Positions 6,103 through 6,114 of a stretch of 6,114 nt of DNA are shown here, in pieces; positions within the stretch are counted from its first letter, which is position 1, and each line of letters opens with the position of its first letter. The translations under genes and the position numbers were made by a program. This stretch comes from JAIVJN01 sp036732565 (GTDB lineage Bacteria; Acidobacteriota; Vicinamibacteria; Vicinamibacterales; UBA2999), in assembly GCA_036732565.1 (NCBI GenBank), contig DAINCF010000446.1, positions 1 to 6,114 on the forward strand. The letters are read 5' to 3'. Below the pieces are notes generated by a model that saw only the letters and a program-made list of their open reading frames with translations, searched no databases and had not been told where the DNA came from.

Positions 6103-6114
6103 CTACGTACGTAG
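6103..6114. repeat. 12-bp perfect palindrome at the window edge
   Basis: CTACGTACGTAG is its own reverse complement and directly follows the 10-bp hairpin. It is cut by the window end, so it may be the centre of a larger head-to-head repeat pair. Confidence 0.6.

Overview
The window is GC-rich (about 60-65% by eye), consistent in base use, and carries two long, well-supported genes transcribed away from each other, plus the end of a third locus at the left edge. A TonB-dependent receptor of the Oar-like type (carboxypeptidase-regulatory-like N-terminus, plug, barrel) next to a DUF1587/DUF1595/DUF1592/DUF1588/DUF1585 haem protein suggests Acidobacteriota, probably a Vicinamibacteria-like soil or sediment lineage. 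Planctomycetota, Verrucomicrobiota or Myxococcota cannot be excluded from these families alone.

Layout, left to right. Positions 1-113 (minus strand, running off the window) encode a stretch recognisable as the wing region of a MerR-family regulator (RTAAGYRRYGPEAVARV). The usual N-terminal recognition helices are missing or scrambled. Upstream of it is an intact MerR-type promoter-operator (139-169): TTGACC, a 19-bp spacer holding a 9-3-9 dyad, then TACGTT, followed by a perfect AGGAGG. Positions 177-322 hold two oppositely oriented arrays of one 9-bp repeat that can fold into a hairpin with roughly 45-bp arms. The hairpin begins four bases after the receptor's stop codon and may end its transcript. 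Positions 327-3167 (minus) encode the outer-membrane receptor. Positions 3168-3550 form a divergent intergenic region with a perfect 19-bp dyad and weak candidate promoters in both directions. Positions 3551-6076 (plus) encode a secreted two-CXXCH protein of the DUF1592 group. The last 38 bases hold a perfect GC-rich hairpin and a 12-bp palindrome that reaches the window edge.

How the parts relate: the receptor would bring a substrate across the outer membrane using TonB energy, and the diheme-type protein would work outside the cytoplasm. Their head-to-head arrangement around a shared 383-bp region makes co-regulation possible, but nothing in the sequence proves a common substrate. I see no clear novel multi-gene system. 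The most unusual material is in the first 330 bases (a broken regulator behind an intact operator, and the inverted minisatellite) and in the palindromic repeats at the two gene ends.
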